A stretch of DNA of 64,000 bases. It comes from Lineus longissimus (Eukaryota > Nemertea > Pilidiophora > Heteronemertea > Lineidae). A model generated the notes under the pieces. The model made no database searches, was not told the DNA's origin, and saw only the letters and a list, made by a program, of their open reading frames with translations. The stretch lies in the NCBI RefSeq assembly GCF_910592395.1, contig NC_088317.1:8744001-8808000 (forward strand), given 5' to 3'. Each line of letters begins with the position of its first letter. The stretch's first letter is position 1. A program made the translations under genes and the position numbers. Below are positions 52,922 through 63,060 of this stretch, in pieces.

Positions 52922-53661
52922 TTGATAACATTTAATTGCCATGGTTTGTGTTGGCCAGCAGTCGCTTGGCCTCACGCTACTTTCATCATGGAGAGAATTA
53001 GGATGTTTTTGTTCGCTGCTCCGCCGCCCATACCACCGCCACCAGTTTTGCTTACACCAGCATTGCATAATTTAGAAGTGCGGCGCCTCCGTTGCCTCCA
53101 AGACTTGATGAAGTTCTCACCAATCAACCAAATGGTCCATACGGTGGTAACGACGTCTTTACCAGGATTAGAAACCACCAGATGGACTTTTGGTATCTAT
53201 CAGGTGAGACAATGGCCTCTTTCCAGCACTTCGTAGATGACATTACGCCCCTTCTGGAAAACAGGCCAGGACGGTACCGCGATCATTTGCTGTCGGTGGA
53301 GAACCGTTTACTACTTTTTTTCTATTGGATCAAGAAATATCCGGACATTGTTACGATGAGTGCAATGTTTGATATCAGCAAGCAATCTGTTTGCAGGGAA
53401 CTTTATTTTATGACAGATGTTTTGTGGACTTATTTTCAAGACGGTATAACATGGCCGACCGATGAAGAGTGGGAACAACTGCGGGGCAACTGGGATACTA
53501 TTCCAGATGCTGTTGGGGCGATAGATGGAACGGTACACGCAATCGAGATCCCAGAGACTGAGGATCCCCACCTGTTCTACAGTGGCCATGTCCACAAATA
53601 TTGTATCAGCACTCAGGTCATTATCGACAATTGTGGAATGAGTTGTGCTCCCCTTGAATAA
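52922..53661 (+). pseudogene. Harbinger-like transposase, truncated (left copy)
   Basis: Begins MITFNCHGLCWPAVAWPHAT in one frame, then a frameshift (about 53060-53090) leads to the main frame. The helix-turn-helix-like part is RDHLLSVENRLLLFFYWIKK with FDISKQSVCREL. The first catalytic Asp of the DDE_Tnp_4 domain is in VGAIDGTVHAIEIP. The sequence then stops at 53659-53661 soon after VIIDNCGM. The parts with the second Asp and the Glu are missing. The right copy stops at exactly the same residue, so the deletion predates the duplication. Confidence 0.85.
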
Positions 53662-53776
53662 TCGGTATATGGAAGTGGCCCCTTTGTTACTGTGCTACTG
53701 TTGTGTGGGGTGCGGGTGCGATTGTGGAGGGGGTATACGATACATGTATTAACTCAGCAATTTCTCTTGCAATAAC

Positions 53777-54019
53777 TTATCTTATCCTTCGTCGGAGTTG
53801 TTTTGCGGTTCGCCTAGCGTATAATGCCCTTGTGCGTTCCGGGAAACGGTTGACATTTTGCCGGATGTGGCCTAGAATGCGAACATAATTATTTCTATGT
53901 CGCTGGTACCCTTCCGGGAGAAGGGCCATCTCCTCCATGCCAACAAGCACTCTATCACACATGACTGTTCGTTCACTTCGACAACACTGTACTAAAAACC
54001 GCGCTAAAACTAGACCCAT
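53777..54019 (-). CDS. Small Arg-rich second ORF of the Harbinger-like element (left copy)
   Basis: An 80-residue frame, MGLVLARFLVQCCRSERTVM start, Arg-rich end (ALYARRTAKQLRRRIR). The right copy (54889-55146) encodes the same protein with three differences over the shared length and five extra residues. Conservation of the frame in both copies supports coding. Harbinger elements often carry a second DNA-binding ORF, but I do not see the usual Myb/SANT tryptophans here. Confidence 0.5.
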   Translation of the reverse strand: MGLVLARFLVQCCRSERTVMCDRVLVGMEEMALLPEGYQRHRNNYVRILGHIRQNVNRFPERTRALYARRTAKQLRRRIR

Positions 54020-54451
54020 ATCATAGTCATAACTTGTTACTGTTACTCAGCCACAGTCCAACAATGGACCGGTTTCTTTTGCATAGTAACTGCTTAGATA
54101 ATAAAAAGACACTCAATTTGGTTAATACGAGCCAACCAGGCTTTTATCAATAATTGACCGCTTGTCTATAACAAGGCCTATTCGGTAACATCGGTAACAT
54201 CGATTTCCCTTCATTGACAGTTAACCAACGCACGGTGTCAAAAAGCTATTGTATGTATAGGTGGGCGTTCCTAATGTGCTTTGGTGACCACCAATCAGAA
54301 GAAGGACCTTACATATGTATTCATCACAGCAGCGTAGCCCTGGTGGTGATGCTCGTGTAACCAATAGCATCAAAGTTAACAAGCATGGTACGTTGAATTA
54401 GGTACTTCTTAGGTTCCCGTCTGTCCCTAACGTTCTATCATAAGACAGACC

Positions 54452-54456
54452 TATTA
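54452..54456. repeat. TATTA spacer, probable target-site duplication of the right copy
   Basis: TATTA separates the two arms here and recurs at 56326-56330 immediately after the right arm, as expected for a target duplication. The left flank of the left arm (TACTT) does not match. Confidence 0.6.
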
Positions 54457-54888
54457 GGTCTGTCTCATGATAGAACGTTAGGGACAGACGGGAACCTAAG
54501 AAGTACCTAATTCAACGTACCATGCTTGTTAACTTTGATGCTATTGGTTACACGAGCATTACCACCAGGGCTGCGCTGCTGTGATGAATACATATGTAAG
54601 GTCCTTCTTCTGATTGGTGGTCACCAAAGCACACTAGGAACGCCCACCTATACATACAATAGCTTTTTGACAACCAGCGTTGGTTAACTGTCAATGAAGG
54701 GAAATCGATGTTACCGATGTTACCGAATAGGCCTTGTTATAGACAAGCGATAAATTATTGATAAAAGCCTGGTTGGCTCGTATTAACCAAATTGAGTGCC
54801 TTTTTATTATCTAAGCAGTTACTATGCAAAAGAAACCGGTCCATTGTTGGACAGTGGCTGAGTAACAGTAACAAGTTATGACTATGAT

Positions 54889-55146
54889 ATGGGTCTAGTT
54901 TTAGCGCGATTTTTAGTACAGTGTTGTCGAAGTGAACGAACAGTCATGTGTGATAGAGTGCTTGTTCGCATGGAGGAGATGGCCCTTCTCCGGGAAGGGT
55001 ACCAGCGACATAGAAATAATTATGTTCGCATTCTAGGCCACATCCGGCAAAATGTCAACCGTTTGCCGGAACGCACAAGGGCATTATACGCTAGGCGAAC
55101 CGCAAAACAACTCCGACGAAGGATAAGAGAAGTTATAGCAAGATAA
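54889..55146 (+). CDS. Small Arg-rich second ORF of the Harbinger-like element (right copy)
   Basis: An 85-residue frame, nearly identical to the left-copy protein, ending RRRIREVIAR. A strong basic C-terminus suggests nucleic-acid binding. The left copy is shortened by a premature stop after RRRIR. Confidence 0.5.
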   Translation: MGLVLARFLVQCCRSERTVMCDRVLVRMEEMALLREGYQRHRNNYVRILGHIRQNVNRLPERTRALYARRTAKQLRRRIREVIAR

Positions 55147-55253
55147 ATTGCTGAGTTAGTACATGTATCGTATACCCCCCCCCCCCTCCACAAATGCACC
55201 CGCACCCCACACAACAGTAGCACAGTAACAAAGGGGCCACTTCCATATACCGA

Positions 55254-56006
55254 TTATTCAAGGGGAGCACAACTCATTCCACAATTGTCGATAATGACCT
55301 GAGTGCTGATACAATATTTGTGGACATGGCCACTGTAGAACAGGTGGGGATCCTCAGTCTCTGGGATCTCGATTGCGTGTACCGTTCCATCTATCGCCCC
55401 AACAGCATCTGGAAGAGTATCCCAGTTGCCCCGCAGTTGTTCCCACTCTTCATCGGTCGGCCATGTTATACCGTCTTGAAAATAAGTCCACAAAACATCT
55501 GTCATAAAATAAAGTTCCCTGCAAACAGATTGCTTGCTGATATCAAACATTGCACTCATCGCAGCAATGTCCGGATATTTCTTGATCCAATAGAAAAAAA
55601 GTAGTGAACGGTTCTCCACCGACAGCAAATGATCTCGGTACCGTCCTGGCCTGTTTTCCAGAAGGGGAGTAATGTCCTCTACGAGGTGTTGGAAAGAGGC
55701 CACTGTCTCACCTGATAGACACCAAAAGTCCATCTGGTGGTTTATAAATCTGGTAAAGACGTCGTTACCACCGTATGGACCATTTGGTTGATTGGTGAGA
55801 ACTTCATCAAGTCTTTGAGGCAACGGAGGCGGACGCACTTCTAAATTATGAAATGCTGGTGTAAGCAAAACTGGTGGCGGTGGTATGGGCGGTGGTATGG
55901 GCGGTGGTATGGGCGGTGGTATCATCCTAATTCTCTCCATGATGAAAGTAGCGTGAGGCCAAGCGACTGCTGGCCAACACAAACCATGGCAATTAAATGT
56001 TATCAA
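55254..56006 (-). CDS. Harbinger-like transposase N-terminal half (right copy)
   Basis: 250 uninterrupted codons from Met 56006 to the stop at 55254. A Pro-Ile repeat (IPPPIPPPIPP) near residue 30 is expanded by 12-bp units compared with the left copy. The remainder has the helix-turn-helix-like region and the first catalytic Asp (AIDGTVHAIEIP) but ends at NCGMSCAPLE, before the second Asp and the Glu. It could not cut DNA alone. It may be a residual DNA-binding protein or simply dead. Confidence 0.75.
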   Translation of the reverse strand: MITFNCHGLCWPAVAWPHATFIMERIRMIPPPIPPPIPPPIPPPPVLLTPAFHNLEVRPPPLPQRLDEVLTNQPNGPYGGNDVFTRFINHQMDFWCLSGETVASFQHLVEDITPLLENRPGRYRDHLLSVENRSLLFFYWIKKYPDIAAMSAMFDISKQSVCRELYFMTDVLWTYFQDGITWPTDEEWEQLRGNWDTLPDAVGAIDGTVHAIEIPETEDPHLFYSGHVHKYCISTQVIIDNCGMSCAPLE

Positions 56007-56330
56007 TAATCAATTCAATTTCGGACAAAGGAATGATATTTTATTGACCATTTTCAATGCGTGTCTAATCATGTCACCACAGGGATAAAGCTAGATGCAT
56101 GATAAAGGAAAATAACATGAACCTTCCCATATGGGCGGTCTATTGCCATTGAATGCAATTATCCAGTGCAAAGATCATTGTTACATGGCCGGCCTCCATT
56201 CAGAACTTGGAACGCAAACGTGCTCCACGTGACATGTGAAGGCCTATTAGATTAATCCTACTACGCGTCCATGGACGTTGATTTTGGTTCCCGTCCGTCC
56301 CTAACGTTCTATAATGAGACAGACCTATTA

Positions 56331-56994
56331 CACCTTAACCTCAACCGAAAAATGTGCTTATTTCCATGCGATCAATGTATTCAGTGAGTGGACTAGTTGT
56401 ATGGAACACTAATTGACACCTGTCTTTTTGTTTAGAATGTCATATGGAGCTTATCCTAATTGGTATGTACGGTATCTTGGCCCAGTTACCACCCTGAATG
56501 ATAACTTTGAGAGGTGTGGCACTTATATTACAAAGGGGGCAAATTGACCCAAATAGACTCATGACATATTCTTTTGCTATGATAATTACTAGTAGGCCTA
56601 CTATTTTTACTCTACTTAGCGTGGACAAAAACTGTGAGTCAGAAGGACCCGGGAAAAGGACCAGTCAAGTGCCATCTTTAATGGCAAAAAACTCGATCTA
56701 GAGAAGTTTGAAAGGTTATATAATTTTCTCCAAACTTAGCTGTGTTTTGGCTTAACTTCAGCCTAACATTGCCGCACTTGTACAAAACAGAAAGAAGAAA
56801 ATAAAATAAAAATGACACTAACAGAGAGTTTTAAACATTCCGAACCAGGCCAACTCATTGAAGTCAAGAGCACGTGCATGGATATTGAGGTGGATCAAAC
56901 CACACATTGCTCATGAATAATGGGCCTCTTGGCCGATTCTCTGACAAGAAATATTCATGGACTAATGGTTACGCTATTTTATTGTTGGAAGTGA
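56331..56994. other. Non-coding
   Basis: No feature recognised. Confidence 0.45.
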
Positions 56995-57235
56995 CTATTT
57001 GGCAAGCCCGGCTTACCAAACAGCAACTTTTTCTTGTCCTGAATGGAGTTAGAGCCGAACTCATTAATATTAAAGTAAAGTCTCCAGCTCGCCAAACAGG
57101 GTAGATTTTTTACCTGTTTGGCAAGCCCGGCTGGCCGAACAGGGTGGCTTTTTAGTGCTGTTTGGCAAGCGGCTCTCCAAACAGGACAAAAAAAGATGCC
57201 TGTTCGGCGAGCGGCTTACCAAATAGACCCGGCCT
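56995..57235. repeat. Cluster of degenerate CTGTTTGGCAAGC hairpins
   Basis: The word TTTGGCAAGC and its reverse complement-like GCTTACCAAAC or CTCGCCAAAC alternate at least five times in 240 bp (near 56999, 57090, 57117, 57160 and 57195). Most pairs are separated by CGG or CGGC and can fold into short stems. Confidence 0.75.
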
Positions 57236-59109
57236 TTATTGTTACCTATATGGCCCAGGTTCGATTCTTATAATGAAACTTCTTAAACATGTTCTTTCTG
57301 ACTTGTTTTGCGATTATATTTCTTTCTATTTATCTTTAAATAGACTTTCACTTGAAAATAACTTACAATACCATTCAATTTTCTTGTCCAGAGGTCATAT
57401 TTGTATCATTTTCCTCCAATGTATTATTAGTTTTGTCACACGCACGTGTAGTGTGTGGTGGTAAAAATACCGTATAACACATATTAGTGGAATTTTGGCA
57501 CGCCGACTGCGATACCCGCGCTGCAATATAAAGCTATTCTCTTGTTTAGCCGTCTGTCAATCAATGTTATTGGTATGAATTTACTCAAAACTCGTAAATA
57601 CAAGTATAGTTCCGTACTCCTAGTATATAAATATACACACACCTGTAGATGATAGAGCTTTTATAATTAAATAATGTCATACTACAATGTACAATACATA
57701 TCTATATTATTTATCTTACCAATTTATTACCAAGATTTTTCTTTATAAAAAAATAGTATGATGGAAACTACCAGTTTCTTGCTAACCAATAATAATCTTT
57801 GTAAGATCTTGTAAGATTTTGATCAGTAACTTATTTCTTTTAATTTCTTACTAAGATTCTTTTAAATCTTAGCAATATTTATCTTCGTAATTAATTGGTC
57901 ATATATAACTAATTTGATTAGCAATTTAATTACAATTTAATTGGTAAGATTCAGGTCCTGGCTGCACACAAACCCTTTGGAGACATGCACCTTCATTTGG
58001 TGAAGTGCCAGTGCAGAAGTAATTGCACCCAATCAGAACGTCGCTTATATTTGAGTCTAGGTATTTCAAAAACGCTGTATCTTGCACTGGTTGTTTTATT
58101 ATGCTGATTAATATAGAGCACTGTCTTCTTCGAGGTAGGAACTGCACCTCGAATCTAAAAGTTCTGAGTACGATTTCTATCCATACAAATCATTAGAAGT
58201 ATGGTACTACAGCGGTTGACAGTTTAATCTCGTTGCTGACTTAAGGGTGATGTACGTCTGTACTTCACCAAATCAGGGCTTGCGTCTCCGGGTTTGTGTG
58301 CAGAGCCAGAGAAGCGAACATTAACCTCTGATTTCCTCACACGTTTTCAATAATCACATGATTTCATATGCACAAACATCAACTTGTATTGTAGAGCTTG
58401 GACATGCCTTTCATTGCCAAAGTTGTTCAACATGAGCGAAGGACTAAGGTGAAACTTTCACCTAAAAAACCGGCGGAAATTTTAATTCTGCAGTCTTTGA
58501 GCCAAACCAAACAAGCACAACATTCACTTTATCCATGTATAAAGCATTATGGCTCCCACGCTTGTATAAAATATACCTGTTTTGTACTAAAAGTTACAAA
58601 ACTACATATGAAACGGACCGTTAATATGTTCTCGTTTGTGGCGTGGCACAATGAATTCACATGGATCTCTCGCATGGTGTCTTAGGGAAATTATGACTTA
58701 TTATGTTTGTCTTAAACAAACATATATAGATAAATGAAGTTTTGACTTCTACAATTAAGTCCTGGTATGCATAATTGCTGCTCCACACGGTTAAATTCAA
58801 TATGACCAAAAAATTGTATCGAGAGCCGAGGAAAATCAACGAGTTTCATGATAAAAACTTTTCAGCAGAACAATTGTTCTGAAAAGAGGCGTTCTATTTA
58901 ATATTTGGTTCCATTGAGAACAACACCATTGTGTGCTGCGTCGAAAAATATTTTTACATTTGATTAACACCTTGATCGCAGTGGCCGTACATTTCGTTAT
59001 GAATAGCTGTGTGGACGTGGATGTCATTTTCCGGAGCTTTTGGGGATTTGCCAGGATTTAACTGCAGAAGCCAAGTAGTTACTGACGTCCTACCGGGCTA
59101 ATTGCTATT
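57236..59109. other. AT-rich non-coding
   Basis: No gene recognised. The part at about 57770-57960 is very AT-rich with repeated TTACTAAGAT/AAGATCTTGTAAGAT words. Confidence 0.45.
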
Positions 59110-59885
59110 TACGGTAAGGTTAAAAGTTAAATGTATATGTTATCATGTCGGATGCGTCAAAACCAAAACTAAAGTTCAGAGGTCCATACATCGAATAAGC
59201 TTTATGGACAATCATGCCACTTTCAAATGAAACGGTCAAGGGTCATTGTGCTCACGGTATAGATATTTGGTGGTTAGGAATTCATCCTGGTTAAGAAACA
59301 CGCTACATGTATAATATATAGATCAAACCGAAGTCGGTATGACATGTGATGTACCGTTGCTTGGCGTACCTACCATAAAAACATCATCGAAAACAAGGCA
59401 CTAATAAGCAAGATATTGCACTTTTTACCCTTTTTAGTTTTGGCCTGCTGGTGGCTAAGTCGAGAATCAGAGCAGATCGAAATTATGCGTCAGCGGTTAT
59501 ATGACATAGGGAGTACCAAATTTCAAGTTTAAGAAACGTGCCATAGTTACACTCAAATGGCCAATTTACAAATGAACGCCATTTGACATCTGTGACCCTG
59601 GAAATCAAAACCCCGTATGATATGTGATGTATCCTTGGTAGGAGAACCTACTACAAACGTTTTATCGAAAACGAGTCAATCATAAGAGAGATATCACACT
59701 TTTTAGGTTTCCACTTCTGGTCCCCTGGTGGCCAAGTTAAGATCATATCGAAATTCATTGTCAGAGGTCACCTGACCTAGGGGGTCCTGTGTACAAAGTT
59801 TCAAATTCATAGCCTTAGCGGTTAAGAAACACGGCACTGTTTTTGAAACAGGATATGACGACGGACGACGGACACTGCAGTGTTG
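59110..59885 (+). repeat. Diverged ~280-bp tandem repeat ending in GACGACGGACGACGG
   Basis: Segments from about 59345 and 59625 share GATGTA-C-TTG, ATCGAAAAC, GATAT-GCACTTTTTA/ACACTTTTTA, CTG-TGGC-AAGT and GATCGAAATT/ATCGAAATTC. A third, weaker match lies at 59110-59300. The right end (CGACGGACGACGGACACTGC) looks like a terminus of a dispersed repeat. Non-coding. Confidence 0.6.
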
Positions 59886-61285
59886 TATAGACTCCCCTAC
59901 GGTATGCCAAAAATTAATTAACCTCTTTATATAGACATATTTTTATAAAAGTAGAAAGATGACAACATTCAACAAGTTTAGAGTACCGGTACAGTCTTGG
60001 CCTATACTGAACACTCTGACCCTGACCTATTAAATATTTATCCTTTTGCTATCAACCATCTGATGCAGGTGAGAAATGTTTTACTTTATATTGATTGTCA
60101 GGGAAATACACTTAGCTAAGGAGTAAATCAAATTGTTACCCAAAAATGACCACCTTCATCTCTGGCCCACCTTATTATTTGATATGCAAAAGCAAACAAC
60201 ATCTACACCACATACAAACACTTGCTCTTGTTGACGGCCTCACAGAATAACGCAAAATATTAAAATCCTACAGTATTATGTACACTCAGATAAGACTAGC
60301 AACTGGTATCAGGCTTGGCACTAGACTCACATTTGTTGAGCTAGTTTTGAACTTCAGCATAATCAGTGGGTTATTTAATTCATTCAAAAGGGTAAATTTT
60401 ACATGTTGAATTCATTAACGGTGTAGCTGAACAAATGTTCACTCCTGACTCTATCAGTTCTCAACAACAACAAAATGCACACGACATACAGGTAACTGAT
60501 ATTTTAATCATTTTATCAGAATTTGATAATGATACAAAATGTTCATACCTTTTATATATTTTTCTAACATCAGAGTCTTTCAAATAAAGAGCAAGGCAAC
60601 AAGGGAACGTATGGTTTTAACACCAAAGCCACCGCCTGTTCCGAAAGGCACGCGTAGGGACAGCTCTCTCGGGTCATGCGTTGACCCAAGCCTATTCCGC
60701 ACAACCGGAACTTCAACGATTCTTCGATCAGCTGAACGTTGCCATAACAAAAACTCCGTTTTAAAGCAAGCGCCAGCTTCAAATTCATTTGATTCGACAA
60801 TACCCATCTAGCCTTTATGGCCTGAGGGGTAAAAACTGCAAAATAACTCGACTTAATGGTCAAACATTAACATGCTTAGAAATCACGTTTTTGTTTCATT
60901 GAATTTTAATTTAATGCCAATGCTATTTAATGTGATATAGTTTTGCGATTTTGAAGCCCACTTTGTTAGAAAACCATTCATTTTCCTGTCGATGAGCTTG
61001 TTTTGGCAAACATTAAAGTGCAGGTTGGTGTGAGGTATCCTTCCAATATGGTTGAACACGCCATAATACACACAACCTTTCATAAATGTATAATGTGTAC
61101 ATTATGAGTCATCTCATAAGATACAACAGCATTTCTGCCTGTCAGAGGTTTGCCATTGGTTTCAACTGAATCATGGATTTTTTATTACACATTGCAATCC
61201 GATTAGAGAGTGCATGCAGCCTAATTGCGGTTTTGTTATTGATTTGTTGGGCAATTAGAAGCCAATCAAAACTTACTCTATAGAT
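59886..61285. other. Non-coding
   Basis: No gene or structured repeat recognised. Short open frames on both strands (for example near 60570-60863) lack family resemblance. Confidence 0.45.
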
Positions 61286-61431
61286 ATTAGATACGGACAC
61301 TCTTACCGCATTACACAAGAAACTTTGTGAGGATATAACTGTGCAATTTCTAAAGAAATTAGATACGGACACACTCTTACCGCATTACATAAGAAACTTT
61401 GTGAGGATATAATTGTAAATTTCCGCAGTTT
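61286..61431 (+). repeat. ~73-bp tandem duplication
   Basis: ATTAGATACGGACACTCTTA at 61286 recurs at about 61359 with two extra bases. Both copies continue with CCGCATTACA-AAGAAACTTT and GTGAGGATATAA. Confidence 0.9.
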
Positions 61432-61491
61432 AAGGATAGACGTATCGTCAACAGGCAGGCGAAACACAAGATAGAGGAGGACGTATGTAAT

Positions 61492-62276
61492 ATGGGCTAC
61501 AGTCTTGTGAATAAGCAAATGACAAGGGATCTTGATAAGATATTCGTTTGCAAGCAGTCTCAGTCAGTGAACGAGGATGAGACATCAGATAGAGAAACGG
61601 AACTGTCAAATATGATGAAAAATGTCCGGACCATACTCGAACGGCTCGCTACGGCAGAGAGCGAGCTTAAATCAATGAAAAAAAGAACGCTGCCTTAAAC
61701 CAAAAAGTGAAAGCCTTGGAGAACTTTCGCGCTCAGTTCGATTCCGAACTCTTGAAGGGCGGCGCCCTAGATGAACCTTCCTCTTCGTCCGAGAGTGACG
61801 ATAGCGATAATGATGATAAACAACCTGATACACTTTTGCCAGCAAATGAAACCTCCCCTCAGAGTGTGGCGGGTGATAGGCCTAACTCTGTGAACGAGAA
61901 GGACCACATGACTGCTCAGGCTGATGCCGACGCTCCTGACGAGGCTTTTCAAATACCCGCACGACAAATCAAACAACAGAAACAAAAATACCGTAAACGA
62001 TCACAAAACAATGCTGCACTGGTTGTTAGCCAACCTGAAGGCAACCATGGAAACGATGCAGAAACGGTGGAAATGTCGGATGTTTACGTCGGGCAGGTTG
62101 ACCCAAAACACACGGTGAATCATATAAGCGAGCATGTGCAATCAATGGGCATTCCCAATGAAAGGTGTCCATTCTCGGTAACAAAATGGCGTACAAATCA
62201 TTCAAAATTAGTGTTCCAAAGGATGCTGTAAGACTGGTACTGGTACTGGTACGACTAAAGAATGTTAGTATTTTAT
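61492..62276 (+). pseudogene. LINE ORF1-like protein (coiled coil, RRM-like end), frameshifted
   Basis: Two frames overlap near 61700. The first has a helical coiled coil (NMMKNVRTILERLATAESEL). The second has an acidic Ser/Asp-rich linker (SSSSESDDSDNDDK), a basic stretch, and DVYVGQVDPKHTVNHISEHV, the beginning of an RRM-like fold. After a third frame change near 62200 it ends with FKISVPKDAVRLVL and a stop at about 62274. This layout is that of ORF1 in CR1/L2-like LINEs. An endonuclease of the same strand follows at 63061, so the two probably belong to one element. Confidence 0.65.
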
Positions 62277-63060
62277 GCCTTAAAGAGGTTGAATAGCGCC
62301 TCCAGAAGCAAGCAACAGCGCCACCCGTAGCAGAAATAAGAACTGCTTAGTGACGCCATGGTTTCCATATACGGCATCTTATTTGCATATTTTTACAACC
62401 TTATTTACTACGAGTTATAAATATGCCAGTAGCACGTGGATCATGCCGGGCGGCGCTGTCAGGTGTTTCCACTATGGGTTACATAATCGGCTACAAAGAG
62501 GCCAGTGTTGTGGTAAATGAAGTTAGCAATGATAGCGAAAGAATGTTAGTGTATGTTACGCAGTCAATAGCGATAGTAGTGAGTTGGAGAGGAGAAAATG
62601 GAAAATCGAGAGAATAGTAGTATGGATTTCGAGTCCCAAGAAGAAACTTTGCAAAGTTTTCATCAAACTGATAATCATATTCCTTCCTTCTCTGTCTCCA
62701 ACAATTAAAAGTTGCTGCAGTCAAGCTGATGCGTTTATCCGCGAGCGAATCGACGAGACGAAGCATTTTTCAAGCATCCGAATGGTACCTTACAGATCCG
62801 CAAGGGGCGCGTTACCGAAAATGTTGCAAAAATCAATAACGTGATCGTAAATATTGTCATATTTTTCAAAATGAGAGTATGTAAATGATACGCAGACGGT
62901 AAACCAATGAAAGGCCAGTATCTATTGAACCTTATAAGTGATTTGGGGGCCTTGAAACTCCTTATATTTATCAATGAAACCTTATTCCCGCCTAAGGTTT
63001 TGACCGGGCCGTCCAAAACTCCCCATTTTTTGGCGGGCCATTCCCTTTAATGAGACATGG
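62277..63060. other. Decayed or inserted sequence between LINE ORF1 and ORF2
   Basis: Short plus-strand frames (62423-62617 and near 62584-62844) show no recognised motif. The phrase GATGAAGTTAGCAAT near 63086 resembles AATGAAGTTAGCAAT near 62518, hinting at a partial duplication. It is probably an insertion that replaced the start of ORF2. Confidence 0.35.

Larger units (their letters stand above)
52603..54451 (+). mobile_element. PIF/Harbinger-like transposon, left arm of palindrome
   Basis: Starts GGCCTGTCTCATAACATAAC at 52603 and ends with the inverted equivalent ...GACAGACC at 54451. The inverted ends share ACGTTAGGGAC-GACGGGAAC. It carries a transposase N-terminal half on the plus strand (52922-53661) and a small ORF on the minus strand (54019-53777). 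It is the mirror image of the copy at 54457-56325, separated from it only by TATTA. Confidence 0.88.
54457..56325 (-). mobile_element. PIF/Harbinger-like transposon, right arm of palindrome
   Basis: Begins GGTCTGTCTCATGATAGAAC at 54457 and ends ...GAGACAGACC at 56325, flanked by TATTA on both sides. It is the near-exact reverse complement of 52603-54451 over its whole length. It has an intact transposase N-terminal half on the minus strand and the small ORF on the plus strand. Confidence 0.9.

Noticed and set aside
58398-58685. 95-codon plus-strand open frame
   Set aside because: No motif, no neighbouring gene context and composition like the surrounding non-coding DNA.
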